A stretch of 8,019 nt of DNA, from assembly GCA_020850915.1 (NCBI GenBank), contig JADZDV010000283.1:1-8019 (forward strand), given 5' to 3'. Source of the DNA: Chloroflexota bacterium. Lineage in GTDB: Bacteria > Chloroflexota > UBA6077 > JADZDV01. How positions within the stretch are numbered: the first letter of the stretch is position 1; every line of letters starts with the position of its first letter. The notes under the pieces were generated by a model. It made no database searches, was not told the DNA's origin, and saw only the letters and a program-made list of their open reading frames with translations. The position numbers were made by a program, and so were the translations under genes. Positions 7,635-8,019 of this stretch are shown here, one piece after another.

Positions 7635-8019
7635 TCAGGCCGCCCGCTTGGAGTGAGCCGCCGCGTCAGACTCCCGCATGAGCACCGGCCGCTCGTCCAG
7701 GCCGTCGTCGTCGGTCCAGAGGTCGTCGGCCCGACCCAGCCAGTAGTTGACCAAGGAGCTCTGGCCCCAGCGACGCAGGTCGATCGGCCGCTGAAGCCGT
7801 CGCAGGTCAGAGACGCGGTCCTCGCGATCCGCTCGCTCGTACGCCGTGACCCAGACGCACTGGAGGTCCGGGTAGACCTCACACGTGCCCGTGGGGGAGA
7901 CGCCGCCGCACGGACCGTTGCGAAGCTGCTTCGGGCAGGTCATCGGGCAGGAATAGACCGTGGACGGCAGAGCGCACTGCGCGCACATCTTGCAGCCAAA
8001 CAGTCGGCCCTTGACGACC
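7635..8019 (-). CDS. MetV-like Cys-rich protein (MTHFR C-terminal/zinc-binding family), 5' end outside the window
   Basis: The frame is open to the window edge. Ten residues (VVKGRLFGCK) precede the internal Met at 7986-7988, so the gene is truncated by the window, not short. The visible 127 residues begin with a dense cysteine block typical of the family annotated as methylenetetrahydrofolate reductase C-terminal (MetV): GCKMCAQCALPS, SCPMTCPKQLRNGPCGGV, TCEVYPDLQCVW. That gives nine cysteines in about 45 residues, enough for zinc and/or iron-sulfur centres. In acetogens MetV pairs with MetF and links it to electron donors other than plain NADH. Here it lies 5 nt before metF, consistent with a complex. 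The remaining C-terminal part (YERADREDRVSDLRRL onward, ending SKRAA) is polar and unremarkable. Its true start, and any gene before it, cannot be seen. Confidence 0.85.
   Translation of the reverse strand, partial: VVKGRLFGCKMCAQCALPSTVYSCPMTCPKQLRNGPCGGVSPTGTCEVYPDLQCVWVTAYERADREDRVSDLRRLQRPIDLRRWGQSSLVNYWLGRADDLWTDDDGLDERPVLMRESDAAAHSKRAA

Noticed and set aside
6544..7656. Plus-strand open frame of 370 codons opposite metF
   Set aside because: The opposite strand encodes an unmistakable MTHFR; this frame is a GC-driven antisense shadow.

Overview
The window is about two-thirds G+C, almost all coding is on the minus strand, and long antisense shadow reading frames are common. The gene set suggests a free-living uncultured bacterium. 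Chloroflexota, Rokubacteria/Methylomirabilota or a deltaproteobacterium-like lineage would all fit, but no marker gene settles this. No rRNA, tRNA, CRISPR array or transposase was seen.

Positions 8019 down to 747 hold a compact run of seven minus-strand genes that form a methyl-cycle operon. In transcription order they are: metV-like Cys-rich subunit (5' end outside the window), metF-type methylenetetrahydrofolate reductase, a roughly 500-residue SAM-methyltransferase-fold protein of unknown substrate, a short 'core' MetE methionine synthase, an FchA/FTCD-type cyclodeaminase or methenyl-THF cyclohydrolase, ahcY (S-adenosylhomocysteine hydrolase, broken by a one-base frameshift) and metK (SAM synthetase, GTG start). 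Spacings are 5, 44, 8, -11, 43 and 68 nt. A 13-bp hairpin 40 nt after metK probably ends the transcript. Together the products would turn folate one-carbon units into methyl-THF, methylate homocysteine to methionine, make SAM, and recycle SAH to homocysteine. Two points are unexplained: how a MetE lacking its N-terminal half gets its methyl group, and what the unknown methyltransferase-like protein does.

Downstream of the terminator (549 to 187, minus strand) is a separate small gene for a DsrE/TusD-family sulfur-relay protein. Its reading frame is interrupted by TGA exactly at the family's redox-active cysteine. It then continues in frame through the conserved C-terminus to a normal TAA. A hairpin with geometry like a bacterial SECIS follows the TGA at the right distance. 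This makes it a candidate selenoprotein; a nonsense mutation is the main alternative. A TTGACA-containing palindrome lies upstream and may be its promoter/operator.

The left edge (1 to about 162) is non-coding and holds a 70-bp tandem repeat (two full copies and a partial third), which may continue outside the window.
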